49,287 bases of DNA from Bacteroidales bacterium. GTDB lineage: Bacteria > Bacteroidota > Bacteroidia > Bacteroidales > UBA10428. Position numbers and translations under genes: made by a program. The notes below the pieces were generated by a model. That model was given only the letters and a program-made list of their open reading frames with translations. It did no database searches and was not told where the DNA came from. Below, piece after piece: positions 16,201 through 25,116 of the stretch (its first letter is position 1; each line of letters opens with the position of its first letter). Location: the NCBI GenBank assembly GCA_016931575.1, contig JAFGEO010000125.1, forward strand, positions 1 through 49,287. The letters run 5' to 3'.

Positions 16201-19200
16201 ATGAGAAGAATACACTCTTTGAAGAGGAGTTCCCTGATCTATCTGATGGCTCTTACGGCTTTCGGACTGCTGGTCAGTACGCTTCTTCATGCAGAAGGGA
16301 ATGCCGAAAATCTTTTGCAGAATAAAATCACCGGTACGGTTACCGATGAAGATACTTCAGAGCCCCTGCCGGGGGTATCGGTGGTCATCAAAGGTACGCT
16401 TCAGGGTGTCATCACCGACCTGGATGGCCGCTTCACCATCGATGCAGGAAGTGAGGATGTCCTGGTTTTCAGCTTCATCGGCTATGCCACACAGGAAATA
16501 ACCGTCGGTAACAGCACTACCCTTAATGTACTGTTGTCACAGTCCGCCATCGATATGGACGAGGTGGTGTTTGTCGGTTTCGGGACGATGAAGAAAAGTG
16601 ACCTGACCGGTGCCATAACTTCTGTTTCAGAGGAATCCCTGAAAACTCATCCGGTAACCAGTATCGACCAGGCTCTTCAGGGAAGGGCTGCCGGAGTAAC
16701 GGTCCAGCAGAGCTCAGGATCCCCGGCCGGTGGTGTTTCGGTATTGATCCGGGGTGCCAGCTCCATCAATGCATCCAGCCAGCCGCTCTATGTGGTGGAT
16801 GGAGTCATCATTAATAATTCTTCAACGGGAGGCCTTGCCAGCATGGACGGAGGTCAGGGTGGCCAGAACTCGAACCCGTTGGCTATTCTTAACCCCGATG
16901 ATATTGCGTCCATTGAAATCCTGAAGGATGCTTCAGCAACAGCCATCTATGGAACCCGGGGATCAAACGGGGTTATTGCCATAACTACGAAACTGGGACA
17001 ATCCGGAAAAAGCATCATGGAATTCAATGCATCCTACGGCTTCCAGAAATTACCTAAAAAACTGGATGTCCTGAATTCCTTGGAGTACAGAAGGTTCCGC
17101 CTGCTTCAGCATATTAACAACTTAAACAGCGGTGATGATGAATACCCTCTGTACATCAATCAACTGGATATCGAAGACGACCAGATCCCCTTCACTACCC
17201 TGGATCCCGACTCCATTGATGTCAATACCGACTGGCAGGACGAAGTCTACCAGGTAGCCCCCATGCAAAACTACCACCTGTTAGTGGGCGGTGGAAATGA
17301 CAAACTGAATTATAAAATTTCCGCTGGCTTTGCTAAACGGGATGGAATCCTGATAGGGTCCTCTTTTGAGCGCCTTTCTTTAAGCTCCCGTACCGAATCG
17401 CAGGTTACAGACTGGTTTCAACTGGGTACTAATATCCTCTATGGCTATACGGTCGAGGATATGACGTTTAATGATGCATATTACGGAGGTGGAATGGTGG
17501 AACGCGCCCTGCAGCAGCGCCCCGATATGCGCGTGCGGGATGAGAATGGCAACTTTGTCGGTCCCGACCCCGATATGGAAGAAGCCCCCGACAACCCTAT
17601 CGCTGCTGAACTCGAAAAGCAAAATGATAATGTGGTTTCCCGAATTGTGGGAAATGTGAATGGAAAGATTACCTTCTTTAAGGGCCTTGATTTTCGGTCC
17701 GTCTTTGGTACCGATATCTCCAATTCCAGAACTACCTTGTTTAACCCGTCGGTTGACAGGGGTGCTATCTATATTGAAGACGCCAGGATGAGGGAATCCA
17801 TTCAGCAAAACCTAAGCTGGTCCTGGGATAACTTCATGACCTTTAACCATCAGTTTGGCAATCATGGGGTAACGGCTATGGCAGGTGTCAGCTGGAGCTA
17901 TGTTAAATGGGACCAGTTCTCTGCCTATCGCGACATATTTCCGAACAACGATGCCCGGAACCTGAACCTGGGTTCCACAGCCAATATGGTGAATGGCGCC
18001 TATGCAGGCGATATTGCCAGAATGGAAAGCTTTGGCCGGGCTATCTACAATTATAAGGATTACCTTACCGTAACCAGCACGGCTTCCGTTCAGGCAAGTT
18101 CCAAGTTTGCCGAGGGAAGTAAAATTGGTGTTTTCCCTTCTGTAGCGCTGGCATGGAAAATCTCCAACCACGACTTCATGCAAAACATTCCGGCGATTAA
18201 TTTTGCCAAACTCCGACTGGGATACGGCCAGGCTGGAAATGACAACCTGGATGTATATCAGTACCTTGCCCGTCTCACCCAGGTGGAGGTAACCCTGAAC
18301 AACCAGGTATATCCGGCCTTTGAACCCGATGGGAAAGATAACCCTTTCCTCCAGTGGGAAAAGGTAATTTCATATAATGCCGGTTTTGACCTGCATATGC
18401 TGAAAAGCCGTATCCAGCTGAATGTTGACTTTTACCTCAGGAAAACCCAGGGAATGCTCATCGAGTTGAACCTCCCTGCCACCATCGCCCCTTTCGGATC
18501 GCCCTGGGCTAACGAAGGCGGTATGACCAACAAGGGCTTTGAGGTCAACCTGGTTTCTCATAATATTTCCTCCCAGGAATTCAACTGGTCAACCACTGCC
18601 ACCTATTCCTTCAACCGGAATGCAGTCACCGACCTGGAAGGAACCGACATTCCTGCCCGTATCCGAACCCAGGACCCCATGGTAACCCTTACCAGTGAAG
18701 GCTACCCGGTTGCCCAGTTCTACGGTTTTGTTACCGATGGCATTTTCCGCTCTGACGAGGAGATCGAAGAGCACGCATTCCAGAATGTCAGAACCCGTGT
18801 GGGTGACATCCGCTTTAAAGATCTGAATGGAGATGGCGTGATTGACGATAACGATAAAACCTACATTGGTAATCCGATACCTATCCATGTATTCGGTTTA
18901 ACCAATACGTTCAGCTTTAAAGGTTTCGATATGACCATCTTTTTGCAGGGAATGGCCGGCAACCAGGTTTTCAACTGGACCAAGCGGAGCATGGAATCCA
19001 TGAAGGGCACAAACAACCAGTTTGCGACGGTTCTGGATGCCTACAATCCGGAAGATGTATACCTGGAGACTGAATACGGGACTTTTCTGGTCGCTGAACA
19101 AAACCTTGACACTGACCTGCCCAGAATGACCCTCACCGACTTTAATAACAACACCCGACTCTCCGACCGGTACGTTGAGGACGCTTCATTCCTGAAGCTC

Positions 19201-19440
19201 CAGACGGTTAGTATCGGTTATAATCTGCCACAGGGCATACTGGACCTGTTAAAGATGCAAAGTCTGAGAATCTACCTGACCGGGACAAACCTGTACACGT
19301 TTACCGCCTACACAGGATATGAGCCTGAACATGGAGCCCTGTTCAACAGTGAAAATAACAACGGACTGCTGAATGGTATCGATCTGGGGAACTACCCCAT
19401 CCCGCGATCTGTTATTGCAGGCATAAACGCTAAATTTTAA
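16201..19440 (+). CDS. SusC/RagA-family TonB-dependent outer-membrane transporter
   Basis: 1079 residues, typical for SusC. A signal peptide (about 1-31) is followed by a carboxypeptidase-regulatory-like beta domain (about 43-118; GTVTDEDTSEPLPGVSVVIK), a TonB-box region with the SusC signature VVFVGFGTMKKSDLTGAI, a plug domain (about 140-245; ALQGRAAGVTVQ, VLIRGASSI, PLYVVDGVI, IEILKDASATAIYGTRG), and a long beta barrel ending in a C-terminal aromatic (NAKF). It imports an oligosaccharide, peptide or other large nutrient delivered by the SusD partner encoded 19 bp downstream. No ECF sigma, anti-sigma or polysaccharide lyase/hydrolase is adjacent, so substrate and control are unknown. Confidence 0.97.
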   Translation: MRRIHSLKRSSLIYLMALTAFGLLVSTLLHAEGNAENLLQNKITGTVTDEDTSEPLPGVSVVIKGTLQGVITDLDGRFTIDAGSEDVLVFSFIGYATQEITVGNSTTLNVLLSQSAIDMDEVVFVGFGTMKKSDLTGAITSVSEESLKTHPVTSIDQALQGRAAGVTVQQSSGSPAGGVSVLIRGASSINASSQPLYVVDGVIINNSSTGGLASMDGGQGGQNSNPLAILNPDDIASIEILKDASATAIYGTRGSNGVIAITTKLGQSGKSIMEFNASYGFQKLPKKLDVLNSLEYRRFRLLQHINNLNSGDDEYPLYINQLDIEDDQIPFTTLDPDSIDVNTDWQDEVYQVAPMQNYHLLVGGGNDKLNYKISAGFAKRDGILIGSSFERLSLSSRTESQVTDWFQLGTNILYGYTVEDMTFNDAYYGGGMVERALQQRPDMRVRDENGNFVGPDPDMEEAPDNPIAAELEKQNDNVVSRIVGNVNGKITFFKGLDFRSVFGTDISNSRTTLFNPSVDRGAIYIEDARMRESIQQNLSWSWDNFMTFNHQFGNHGVTAMAGVSWSYVKWDQFSAYRDIFPNNDARNLNLGSTANMVNGAYAGDIARMESFGRAIYNYKDYLTVTSTASVQASSKFAEGSKIGVFPSVALAWKISNHDFMQNIPAINFAKLRLGYGQAGNDNLDVYQYLARLTQVEVTLNNQVYPAFEPDGKDNPFLQWEKVISYNAGFDLHMLKSRIQLNVDFYLRKTQGMLIELNLPATIAPFGSPWANEGGMTNKGFEVNLVSHNISSQEFNWSTTATYSFNRNAVTDLEGTDIPARIRTQDPMVTLTSEGYPVAQFYGFVTDGIFRSDEEIEEHAFQNVRTRVGDIRFKDLNGDGVIDDNDKTYIGNPIPIHVFGLTNTFSFKGFDMTIFLQGMAGNQVFNWTKRSMESMKGTNNQFATVLDAYNPEDVYLETEYGTFLVAEQNLDTDLPRMTLTDFNNNTRLSDRYVEDASFLKLQTVSIGYNLPQGILDLLKMQSLRIYLTGTNLYTFTAYTGYEPEHGALFNSENNNGLLNGIDLGNYPIPRSVIAGINAKF

Positions 19441-19459
19441 TTCTAAAATTGAGTATGAG

Positions 19460-21082
19460 ATGAAACGTTCAAACCTCCATATACCAATCCTCCTGCTGGT
19501 CATCTTCCTCTTATCATCCTGCGAAGATTTCCTCACCCGGGGGCCTATTGATACAATTCCTGCCGGAGAATACTTTCAGACTTCTGAAGGGATTCAGTAT
19601 GCTGCAAATGCCATCTATGCCCCTCTGGGTGAAGAGGGCTTTAACGGTAAATCCTACTGGATGATCGGCGACGGTGCTTCCGATGATGCACAACCTAATG
19701 GTGAAGATCCCGATTACATCCCCATCGACCAGTTTTCTCTTGCCAGTGACAATGCACGCAATGCCGACCTGTGGCAGATCCTTTACCGGATGATCGCCCT
19801 GGCCAACATTGTCCTGGAAAATTCAGATCCAGCGATAAACGATGCCCCGCAAGCCGTCCTCGACCGTGTCAGGGGTGAAGCCCTCGGTCTCCGGGCTTAT
19901 GGATATTTTGTGCTGGTGCGCCTGTATTCTGATGTCCCCCTTATCGTGGACGGGATGGCCCCTGAAGAACTGATTAATCCTGTACGTACCTCAGCGTATG
20001 AGGTTTACCTTCAGATCATCGAAGACCTGGAAACAGCTTCTGATCTTCTTCCGGCCAAAAGCGACTACACCGGAGACGATATCGGGCGCATTAACAAACA
20101 TGCAACGAAATCCATTCTGGCCCAGGTGTACATGACCATAGCCGGCGACCTGAGCATGTACAATACCGAAAGCTTCCCTGACAACAGCGATAACATAGCC
20201 AGTATTGCCAATGCACAAACCTGCTATCAGAATGCACTGGAATTGTGCGATGAAGTCATCAACTCCGGAGATTACCGCCTCCTTCCCGACTTTGCTGATC
20301 TGTGGACCCGTGAAGGCGATAATTGTGACGAATCGGTCTGGCAACTCCAGATGCTGGGAAAAGGCACACGCCATGGATCCGGCAATATGCGCCAGGCATT
20401 CTGGGCCCCCTGGCAATCTGAAATTACAGGTGCCGGAGACGGCTGGGGATCGCATAGTCCGCACGAAGACCTCGTACGTTGTTTCTATGACAATCCCGAT
20501 GATCTGATTATTTCGGGAAATACTGTGGATACGAATGTTTTACCGCCTAGTGATCTGCGGTTCCGGGAAACCATCATGTTCCCGGGTGTTGAATACCCTG
20601 AACTGCCGGTCGTAGCTACCGGTGAGCCCTACGCCCTGCCCTACAGCTATGGAGCCAGTGGTTTTGCCTGCAGGAAATATGTCATTGGTGCCGGGGAGGA
20701 TGTAGGCTCCATGAGCGCCCCCAACAACGTTTACCTGGTGCGCTATGCCGAGCTTTTCCTGATGAAAGCCGAATGTATCGTTGAACTGAACGGAAGTATG
20801 ACCGAGGCGGCTGCTGCACTTGACGGGATCAGGACCCGCGCAGGAAAACCATTGATCGAAGCAGGACTGGATCAGGCAAGCATGAGAGCTATTGTCAGGC
20901 TCGAAAGACGCCGCGAACTGGCCCTGGAACAAAAGCGATGGTTTGACATCCTCCGCTGGGGCATTGCGTACGATGTGCTGGAAACCCAGGACATAGCCCT
21001 GGACCCTGAACGCAGGCTGTTCCCGATTCCGGGCACTGAAATCGCCTTGAATAAAAACCTTGTTCAAAATACATCCTACTAG
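19460..21082 (+). CDS. SusD/RagB-family nutrient-binding outer-membrane lipoprotein
   Basis: 540 residues. The signal peptide ends in LLSSC with Cys21 as the lipidation site, then the family opening EDFLTRGPIDTIPAGEYFQ. TPR-like helical repeats (LRAYGYFVLVRLYSDVPLI, YEVYLQIIEDLETASDLLP) and the typical closing segment (MRAIVRLERRRELALEQKRW, then DILRWG, LFPIP) complete the match. It caps the SusC barrel on the cell surface and binds the substrate. The ligand cannot be deduced because no enzymes are next to it. It follows SusC by 19 bp and precedes a third lipoprotein gene by 19 bp. Confidence 0.97.
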   Translation: MKRSNLHIPILLLVIFLLSSCEDFLTRGPIDTIPAGEYFQTSEGIQYAANAIYAPLGEEGFNGKSYWMIGDGASDDAQPNGEDPDYIPIDQFSLASDNARNADLWQILYRMIALANIVLENSDPAINDAPQAVLDRVRGEALGLRAYGYFVLVRLYSDVPLIVDGMAPEELINPVRTSAYEVYLQIIEDLETASDLLPAKSDYTGDDIGRINKHATKSILAQVYMTIAGDLSMYNTESFPDNSDNIASIANAQTCYQNALELCDEVINSGDYRLLPDFADLWTREGDNCDESVWQLQMLGKGTRHGSGNMRQAFWAPWQSEITGAGDGWGSHSPHEDLVRCFYDNPDDLIISGNTVDTNVLPPSDLRFRETIMFPGVEYPELPVVATGEPYALPYSYGASGFACRKYVIGAGEDVGSMSAPNNVYLVRYAELFLMKAECIVELNGSMTEAAAALDGIRTRAGKPLIEAGLDQASMRAIVRLERRRELALEQKRWFDILRWGIAYDVLETQDIALDPERRLFPIPGTEIALNKNLVQNTSY

Positions 21083-21101
21083 TAAATTAAAACTACTGAA
21101 C

Positions 21102-21566
21102 ATGAATAAAATAAAATATTTCCTGCTGATCACTTCCGGAGTCGTGCTGTCCCTGGGATGGCTTTCATCCTGTGAGATTGATGAACCCTTCTCCGACCCC
21201 GAAGGATCCTCCTTCGTGATAAAAGGTGTCAATCCGGAAACTAACTACTATGAAGAACTGGAAGAACCCTATACGCTCATCGTCGGCCAGACTTATGATT
21301 TTGTTGTGGATGGAGCGGCAGAGCAATTTGTATTCTGGTTTGGGGTGCCGGGGGATTCTTCCAAGAATACTCCTTCGGGTTCCGACTTTGAAGACAGGGG
21401 GGTAAATCACCTGTCAAAGGGTGTGGCTACCGTCAATGGACTTACCCGATACAGCTATAAGACTGCAGGGGAATATACTCTGACCTTTGTAGCTTCAAGC
21501 TACAGCTATACCCGGGATGAGTATACAGAAAACCTGATTACGAAAACCATAGAGGTAGTACCTTAG
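21102..21566 (+). CDS. Third SusCD-locus lipoprotein, PKD-like
   Basis: 154 residues. The start at 21102 (MNKIKYFLLITSGVVLSLGW) gives a signal ending in LSSC with Cys24 lipidated. The mature part is a single beta-sandwich-like domain: PYTLIVGQTYDFVVDGAAEQ, then FWFGVPGDS, and a closing YKTAGEYTLTFVASSYSY, which is PKD-like in pattern. Lying directly after susC-susD, it is probably a surface ligand-binding or glycan-binding accessory protein in the position of SusE. It has no known catalytic motif. The in-frame upstream start at 21060 overlaps susD and lacks a signal peptide. Confidence 0.75.
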   Translation: MNKIKYFLLITSGVVLSLGWLSSCEIDEPFSDPEGSSFVIKGVNPETNYYEELEEPYTLIVGQTYDFVVDGAAEQFVFWFGVPGDSSKNTPSGSDFEDRGVNHLSKGVATVNGLTRYSYKTAGEYTLTFVASSYSYTRDEYTENLITKTIEVVP

Positions 21567-21926
21567 TAAGAAGCTGCCTGTAATGATTCAATGAAAGGGC
21601 TTGCCCGGAAAGCCGGTTCCTGTCTTTAAAAGCGAAGCTGGGAAATAATACAAGGAGCTGCCTTTCCGGACACCCTATTCCTCTTTGGTGCTGTTTTCTA
21701 CACTATGTCACACCATGGCTGCACCCGAATTTTGTTCTATTCTTTCCCCAGCCTTCTTCACCTTATATGGCCGGTTCCAGCTCCATTCTCATCAATATCA
21801 AAAAAATACTTTATACCCCTTTAGGAGTATTCCATCATCAGTTTCGAAGCATTAATCAAGTGCCTGGCTACCACATACAACTTTTCCCGTATACCAAACC
21901 GAAACCCGAATACAAATTGATCTATC
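21567..21926. other. Intergenic region after the SusCD locus
   Basis: 360 bp with no supported gene. A weak 65-codon frame from 21767 overlaps the next gene in another phase and does not look like protein. No clear terminator, palindrome or TAnnTTTG box was found. Confidence 0.3.
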
Positions 21927-22310
21927 ATGGAAACTATAATGCAAACAGAAGAATTATTGATTGAGGCCACCCGGCTTTTCCCGAGGGTTCATTTCCGGGA
22001 TAACGGGGAACTCTGCATTAGTGGCCGGATCATCAGTGATCATCTGAGTGAGTTCTTCTCTCCCCTGTTTACCTGGGTACAACACTTTCCGGGAAAACAT
22101 ATTATCCTGGAAGTAAACCTGGATTACCTGAATTCCAATGGTACCTTTCTGCTGATTGATCTCCTGCACCGAATGGAAGCGAGAGAACAAATTCATTCTA
22201 TAAAAGTAATCTGGCACTATGAGGAAGAAGATGAAAGCCATTACGAACTTGGAGAGATTGTCAGGGAAAAACTGACACGGGCCGAATTCAGCTACGTTAG
22301 TTACATTTGA
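21927..22310 (+). CDS. SiaC-family (DUF1987) protein
   Basis: 127 residues. TRLFPRVHFRDNGELCISGR, then EFFSPLFTWVQHFPGKHIIL, LNSNGTFLLIDLLHRMEA and the acidic segment IWHYEEEDESHYELGEIV match the DUF1987/SiaC family. These are small STAS-like proteins that are phosphorylated on a Ser/Thr and act as partner switches in signalling. The phosphoacceptor region here reads NSNGTF. The usual SiaB/SiaA partner genes are absent, so this is an orphan copy. It ends 143 bp before the radical SAM cluster and could be its regulator or unrelated. The ATG at 21939 is an alternative start. Confidence 0.8.
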   Translation: METIMQTEELLIEATRLFPRVHFRDNGELCISGRIISDHLSEFFSPLFTWVQHFPGKHIILEVNLDYLNSNGTFLLIDLLHRMEAREQIHSIKVIWHYEEEDESHYELGEIVREKLTRAEFSYVSYI

Positions 22311-22453
22311 GAACCGGCTCTACCATCTGAAGAAAGCAGATCTCCCGGCCCGGGTTGACCTGCATTGCAGCTTTGTACCTACTTTATTGTCCAGAATACT
22401 TGGCTTCCTGCCGGATTATCGTAAATTGGATCTCCGATGATGAAAAGGAGACC

Positions 22454-23761
22454 ATGTTACGCAAAATCACTCTGATAAAGCCCAATATATACAGCTCAAG
22501 GTCGAAAGGTGCCCTGCCCCCGCTTTTTGCTGCTGCACTTGCTGCACATACTCCTGAAGACATCCATCTTAAACTTTATGATGACCGGATTGAGAGCATT
22601 CCCTTCGATGAACCTACGGATCTGGCCGCCATCCATATTGATACCTTCTCGGCCTTACGTGCCTATCGGATTGCAGGTGAATACAGAAAGCGTGGCGTTA
22701 AGGTTATCGCCGGTGGGTTCCATGCCACCCTGTGCCCGGATGAAACCCTGCAACATGTCGATTCAATCATCACCGGCGATGCTGAAGAACAATGGCCAGC
22801 CCTCCTGGAGGATGCCAGGCATAACCGGCTGAAAACCCGCTATGAGCAGAAGGGATTTATTAAACCGGAGAGAATCAGGTTTAAAAGAGACCTGTTCCTT
22901 GGGAAAAAATACGGTCCGGTCGAGATGGTCCAATGGGGCCGGGGATGCACCTACGACTGCGAATTCTGTTCCGTTAAATCCTTCTATGGGAACGGACAGA
23001 TCTGGCGGCCAATTGAAGATGTAGTTGAGGAAGTTGCCGGTCTGAAAAAGAAAATCGTTTTCTTCGCCGATGATAATCTTTTCCATAACCGTTCCGGGCT
23101 GGTCCGGTTCCTTAAGGAAATTAAACCTCTCAGGATCAAGTGGGTGTGCCAGGTATCGGTTACCATAGCCCAGGACCCTGAACTGCTGGGGCTTATGGCT
23201 GATAGCGGCTGCTTTATCGTGCTTATCGGTATTGAATCTTTTAATGCATCAAACCTTAAACTGATGAATAAATCCTGGAACATCTCCCGCCTGGGAATCC
23301 AGGAGGCGGTGAATATTATCAGGTCATTCGGCATTTTCATTTTCGGGACTTTTATCTTTGGTTATGATCACGATACCCCGGATTCTTTTCAGTATGCTGT
23401 TGAATTTGCCTCCAGGAATAATTTCTTCCTGGCAAATTTCAACCCCCTCTATCCCCTGCCAGGCTCACGCCTCTACCAGAGGTATAAAAAGGATAACCGG
23501 CTTCTCGACAATTGGTGGCTCCGCGAGGATTATTATTATGGCAAATCCATGTTTGAGCCGTTGGGAATGAGCTCCGGGGTCCTTGAAAAAAAAGTGTACG
23601 AAGCCAAATTACAGTTTAACTCCTGGAAGTCAATCCTGAACCGTGCCGGAGGATTGATGAAATCGGGAGTACCCCTGGAAAAACTGGCACTATTCTTCTA
23701 TTCAAATTATATCAATCGCAGCGAAATCATTCATAAACAGGGAAAAACACTGGGTGTATGA
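22454..23761 (+). CDS. B12-binding-type radical SAM protein, copy 1
   Basis: 435 residues. An N-terminal Rossmann-like domain (about 1-130; KITLIKPNIY, YDDRIESIPFDEPTDL, VIAGGFHATLCPDE, GDAEEQW) matches the B12-binding region of class B-type radical SAM enzymes but lacks the DxHxxG cobalt-ligand motif. The radical SAM core has Cys165, Cys169 and Cys172 (GRGCTYDCEFC) for the 4Fe-4S cluster, FFADDNLFHN, IGIESFNASN and FIFGYDHDTPDSF. A C-terminal part ends PLPGSRLYQRYKKDNRLLD. Expected to perform radical methylation or cyclisation on a lipid or natural product; the substrate is unknown. The frame runs up to 22355, but ATG 22454 starts the conserved strand. It overlaps copy 2 by 4 bp. Confidence 0.9.
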   Translation: MLRKITLIKPNIYSSRSKGALPPLFAAALAAHTPEDIHLKLYDDRIESIPFDEPTDLAAIHIDTFSALRAYRIAGEYRKRGVKVIAGGFHATLCPDETLQHVDSIITGDAEEQWPALLEDARHNRLKTRYEQKGFIKPERIRFKRDLFLGKKYGPVEMVQWGRGCTYDCEFCSVKSFYGNGQIWRPIEDVVEEVAGLKKKIVFFADDNLFHNRSGLVRFLKEIKPLRIKWVCQVSVTIAQDPELLGLMADSGCFIVLIGIESFNASNLKLMNKSWNISRLGIQEAVNIIRSFGIFIFGTFIFGYDHDTPDSFQYAVEFASRNNFFLANFNPLYPLPGSRLYQRYKKDNRLLDNWWLREDYYYGKSMFEPLGMSSGVLEKKVYEAKLQFNSWKSILNRAGGLMKSGVPLEKLALFFYSNYINRSEIIHKQGKTLGV

Positions 23762-25116
23762 GAATTACCATGATCAAACCGAATATCGGCCTGCTTCAGC
23801 TGAAAAATGGCAAAGACCTGCCCTTTAATGACAAAGGGAGAATGGAACCCTTGCAGTTAGGCGTTCTCGCAGGACTGACACCGGACCGTCATGAGGTCAC
23901 CCTTATCGATGACCGGATCAATCTCCTGGATTACGATACCGACACGGATCTTGTGGCCGTTACCGTGGAAATCTATATGGCAAAAAGGGCCTACGAAATC
24001 GGTACCGGGTTCAGGAATCGTGGAGTACCTGTTGTATTTGGAGGAATCCATGCTTCCATGATGCCGGAGGAAGCCGGTCAATACGCCGACAGTGTCATCA
24101 TCGGAGATGCAGAGGCTGTGTGGGAGCAAGTGCTCACCGATGCAGAGAATAAGAAATTGAAAAAGGAGTACCACTCGTTTCCTTCTGTGCCTCACCCGGG
24201 TAAAATTGCCCGTCGCAGCATCTATCAGGGCAAAAAATACCTCCCGCTTACCCTCCTCCAGTATGGCCGGGGGTGCCCGTATGCCTGCAGCTTTTGTTGC
24301 ATCAGTGTGTATTTCGATAAGAAACGCTTTCACAGGGATATCGGTGAAGTGCTGGCCGAAATCAAGGCTCAGCCCCGGCGCCTGCTCTTTTTTGTGGATG
24401 ATAATATCATCGGGGACAAGGAGCTGGCAAAGAAGCTTTTCCGTGAACTTATCCCCCTGAAACTAAAATGGGTCGGGCAGGCAAGTCTTGACATGACCCA
24501 GGATCCGGAGCTCATGCGGCTTATGCAACAGAGCGGGTGCATCGGACTGGTCATCGGTTTTGAGTCGTACAGCGAAAAGGGCCTGGCTGAATTCAACAAA
24601 ACACCGAACGACCTTCGTGAATTCGACCGGCAAATCCGGATCATCAGGAACCACCGCATTAACATCTGGGCCGCTTTTGTCCTGGGGCATGATGAAGAAA
24701 CAAAAGAAACCCTTCGGAAAACACTGGAATTTACTATTCGGCAAGGTTTTGCCTTTGTTGCCTTTAACATCCTGATGCCCTACCCTAAAACGGAAATCTA
24801 TGCCAGGCTCCAAAAAGAAAACCGGCTTCTGTACGATGGCAAATGGTGGCTGCACCCTGATTACCGGTTTAATTATGCCGCATTTCAACCTAAGCAAATG
24901 ACGGCTGATGAGCTCACGGATTATGTATTTTACATGCGGAAAAAATTTAACAGCGTCCCGATCATTCTGAAGCGAGTATTCTCCTGGCACAACCTCCGGA
25001 ATATCGGACGGATCCTGTTCCTGCTCCGGATGATGTTCCTTTACCGGAGAGAAACATTCAAAAAACAGGGAATGAAATTCGGTGTAAAATCCCAATTAAC
25101 CAACTCAACAATATGA
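23758..25116 (+). CDS. B12-binding-type radical SAM protein, copy 2
   Basis: 452 residues, the same layout as copy 1. The N-terminal domain has LIDDRINLLDYDTDTDLVAV and VVFGGIHASMMPEEAG. The cluster motif is Cys173, Cys177, Cys180 (GRGCPYACSFC), directly followed by a further Cys181 that the other three copies lack. LLFFVDDNIIGD, IGFESYSEKGL, GHDEETKETL and PYPKTEIYARLQKENRLLYD follow in order. The last 70 residues are basic with hydrophobic patches, suggesting membrane association. Overlaps of 4 bp on both sides (ATGA) point to coupled translation. Role as for copy 1, presumably another step on the same substrate. Confidence 0.9.
   Translation: MRITMIKPNIGLLQLKNGKDLPFNDKGRMEPLQLGVLAGLTPDRHEVTLIDDRINLLDYDTDTDLVAVTVEIYMAKRAYEIGTGFRNRGVPVVFGGIHASMMPEEAGQYADSVIIGDAEAVWEQVLTDAENKKLKKEYHSFPSVPHPGKIARRSIYQGKKYLPLTLLQYGRGCPYACSFCCISVYFDKKRFHRDIGEVLAEIKAQPRRLLFFVDDNIIGDKELAKKLFRELIPLKLKWVGQASLDMTQDPELMRLMQQSGCIGLVIGFESYSEKGLAEFNKTPNDLREFDRQIRIIRNHRINIWAAFVLGHDEETKETLRKTLEFTIRQGFAFVAFNILMPYPKTEIYARLQKENRLLYDGKWWLHPDYRFNYAAFQPKQMTADELTDYVFYMRKKFNSVPIILKRVFSWHNLRNIGRILFLLRMMFLYRRETFKKQGMKFGVKSQLTNSTI

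Noticed and set aside
20540-21232. 230-codon minus-strand frame across the end of susD
   Set aside because: It lies antisense to a certain SusD gene and the next lipoprotein, and has no recognisable motif.
21567-22453. Cobalamin riboswitch before the radical SAM cluster
   Set aside because: No B12-box-like sequence or multi-stem fold was recognised in this stretch.
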